From Methylovirgula sp. (GTDB taxonomy: Bacteria > Pseudomonadota > Alphaproteobacteria > Rhizobiales > Beijerinckiaceae): 6,248 nucleotides of DNA. The notes beneath the pieces were generated by a model. That model was not told the origin of the DNA and searched no databases. It saw only the letters and a program-made list of their open reading frames with translations. Below are positions 5,876 to 6,248 of this stretch, one piece after another. The stretch is from assembly GCA_030044485.1 (NCBI GenBank), contig JASHVQ010000017.1:1-6248 (forward strand), written 5' to 3'. Both the position numbers and the translations under genes were made by a program. Each line of letters starts with the position of its first letter. Position 1 is the first letter of the stretch.

Positions 5876-5896
5876 GACCTTTTGAGACTGAAATTC

Positions 5897-6248
5897 ATGC
5901 GTTTCGGCAATAGTTTGGCGGCGCTTCTTCTGCCCGCCGGCCTGTTGACGGCGGGTCTTTCAACCCATGTGCTGGCCGGCGACGGGTTCGACAACCAGGC
6001 CGAGTGGGCGCAGAGCTATGATGCCGACGCGCATTTGGCCGTCACCCGTTCCACCACGCCTATTCTTTCGCCCGAAACCTTCACGGCGACGGAACAGGCC
6101 GCCGAGCGCTACCGGCAGATCGTCGCCACCGGCGGCTGGGTCCAGGTTCCTTCGGAGACGAGCCTGAGGCTCGGCTCCGAAGGCGACGCCGTGGTCGCCC
6201 TGCGCAGACGGCTTTCGACCGCCGGCGATCTCGATGCGAGCGCCGGTC
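5897..6248 (+). CDS. Exported L,D-transpeptidase, N-terminal part (3' end outside window)
   Basis: The first 117 residues of a secreted murein L,D-transpeptidase of the YcbB-like type, which forms 3-3 crosslinks in peptidoglycan or attaches proteins to it. Residues 1-27 look like a Sec signal peptide, with a hydrophobic core LAALLLPAGLLTAGL and a likely cut after VLA (residue 27). The stretch ERYRQIVATGGWVQVP (70-85) and then LRLGSEGDAVVALRRRLSTAGDL (90-112) mark the start of a peptidoglycan-binding domain, as in this family. The catalytic YkuD domain with its cysteine would lie beyond the window. Neighbouring ldtR supports the identity, and this is probably the LdtR-controlled ldtP equivalent. 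I used ATG 5897 because it gives a normal signal peptide, though only a weak GAGA precedes it. An in-frame TTG at 5810 with GGAG six bases upstream would add 29 residues, so the start is uncertain. Confidence 0.85.
   Translation, partial: MRFGNSLAALLLPAGLLTAGLSTHVLAGDGFDNQAEWAQSYDADAHLAVTRSTTPILSPETFTATEQAAERYRQIVATGGWVQVPSETSLRLGSEGDAVVALRRRLSTAGDLDASAG

Noticed and set aside
5719..5913. A 64-codon + strand frame with VFAQVF repeats
   Set aside because: It is the out-of-frame reading of the same 12-bp repeats and stops inside the transpeptidase gene. No ribosome site supports its start.
5518..5994. A 158-codon - strand frame across the ldtR-transpeptidase gap
   Set aside because: It runs antisense over the 12-bp repeats and the signal peptide region and enters the terminator stem-loop tail. 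Its repeated acidic EDL-type words are only the reverse reading of the tandem repeat.

Overview
The window is high-GC DNA with dense genes and high-GC codon use. Gene content points to an alphaproteobacterium of the order Hyphomicrobiales (Rhizobiales). The clearest marker is the close pairing of a MarR-type regulator of the LdtR family with an L,D-transpeptidase gene. A small four-helix membrane protein of the DUF6163 type and a magnesium-type HemB agree with this. The family could be Beijerinckiaceae or Methylocystaceae, but the sequence alone does not settle it. Nothing looks horizontally acquired: there are no insertion sequences, tRNA genes, integrases or CRISPR arrays.

Layout, left to right. 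The 3' end of parC (topoisomerase IV subunit A, + strand) runs in from the left edge. It meets bpt (aspartate/glutamate leucyltransferase, - strand) tail to tail with only four bases between the stops. Upstream of bpt on the - strand are a small RDD-family membrane protein and then hemB (porphobilinogen synthase). A 130-bp divergent promoter region separates hemB from a + strand pair: a 3-hydroxyisobutyryl-CoA hydrolase-type crotonase and a DUF6163-like membrane protein, joined by an ATGA overlap. An AT-rich intergenic region follows, then ldtR, then a strong intrinsic terminator. A roughly 290-370 bp gap with hairpins and a 12-bp tandem repeat leads to the 5' part of an exported L,D-transpeptidase gene, cut by the right edge.

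Functionally this is mostly housekeeping: chromosome decatenation (ParC), N-degron tagging for ClpS/ClpAP (Bpt), tetrapyrrole synthesis (HemB), valine catabolism (the hydrolase) and cell-wall remodelling under LdtR control. I found no convincing new multi-gene system. The best second looks are: a predicted leaderless or near-leaderless mRNA for the crotonase; the AT-rich repeat-bearing region in front of ldtR; the in-frame 12-bp repeat at the start of the L,D-transpeptidase gene with a possible upstream TTG start; and the uncharacterised membrane protein coupled to the crotonase.
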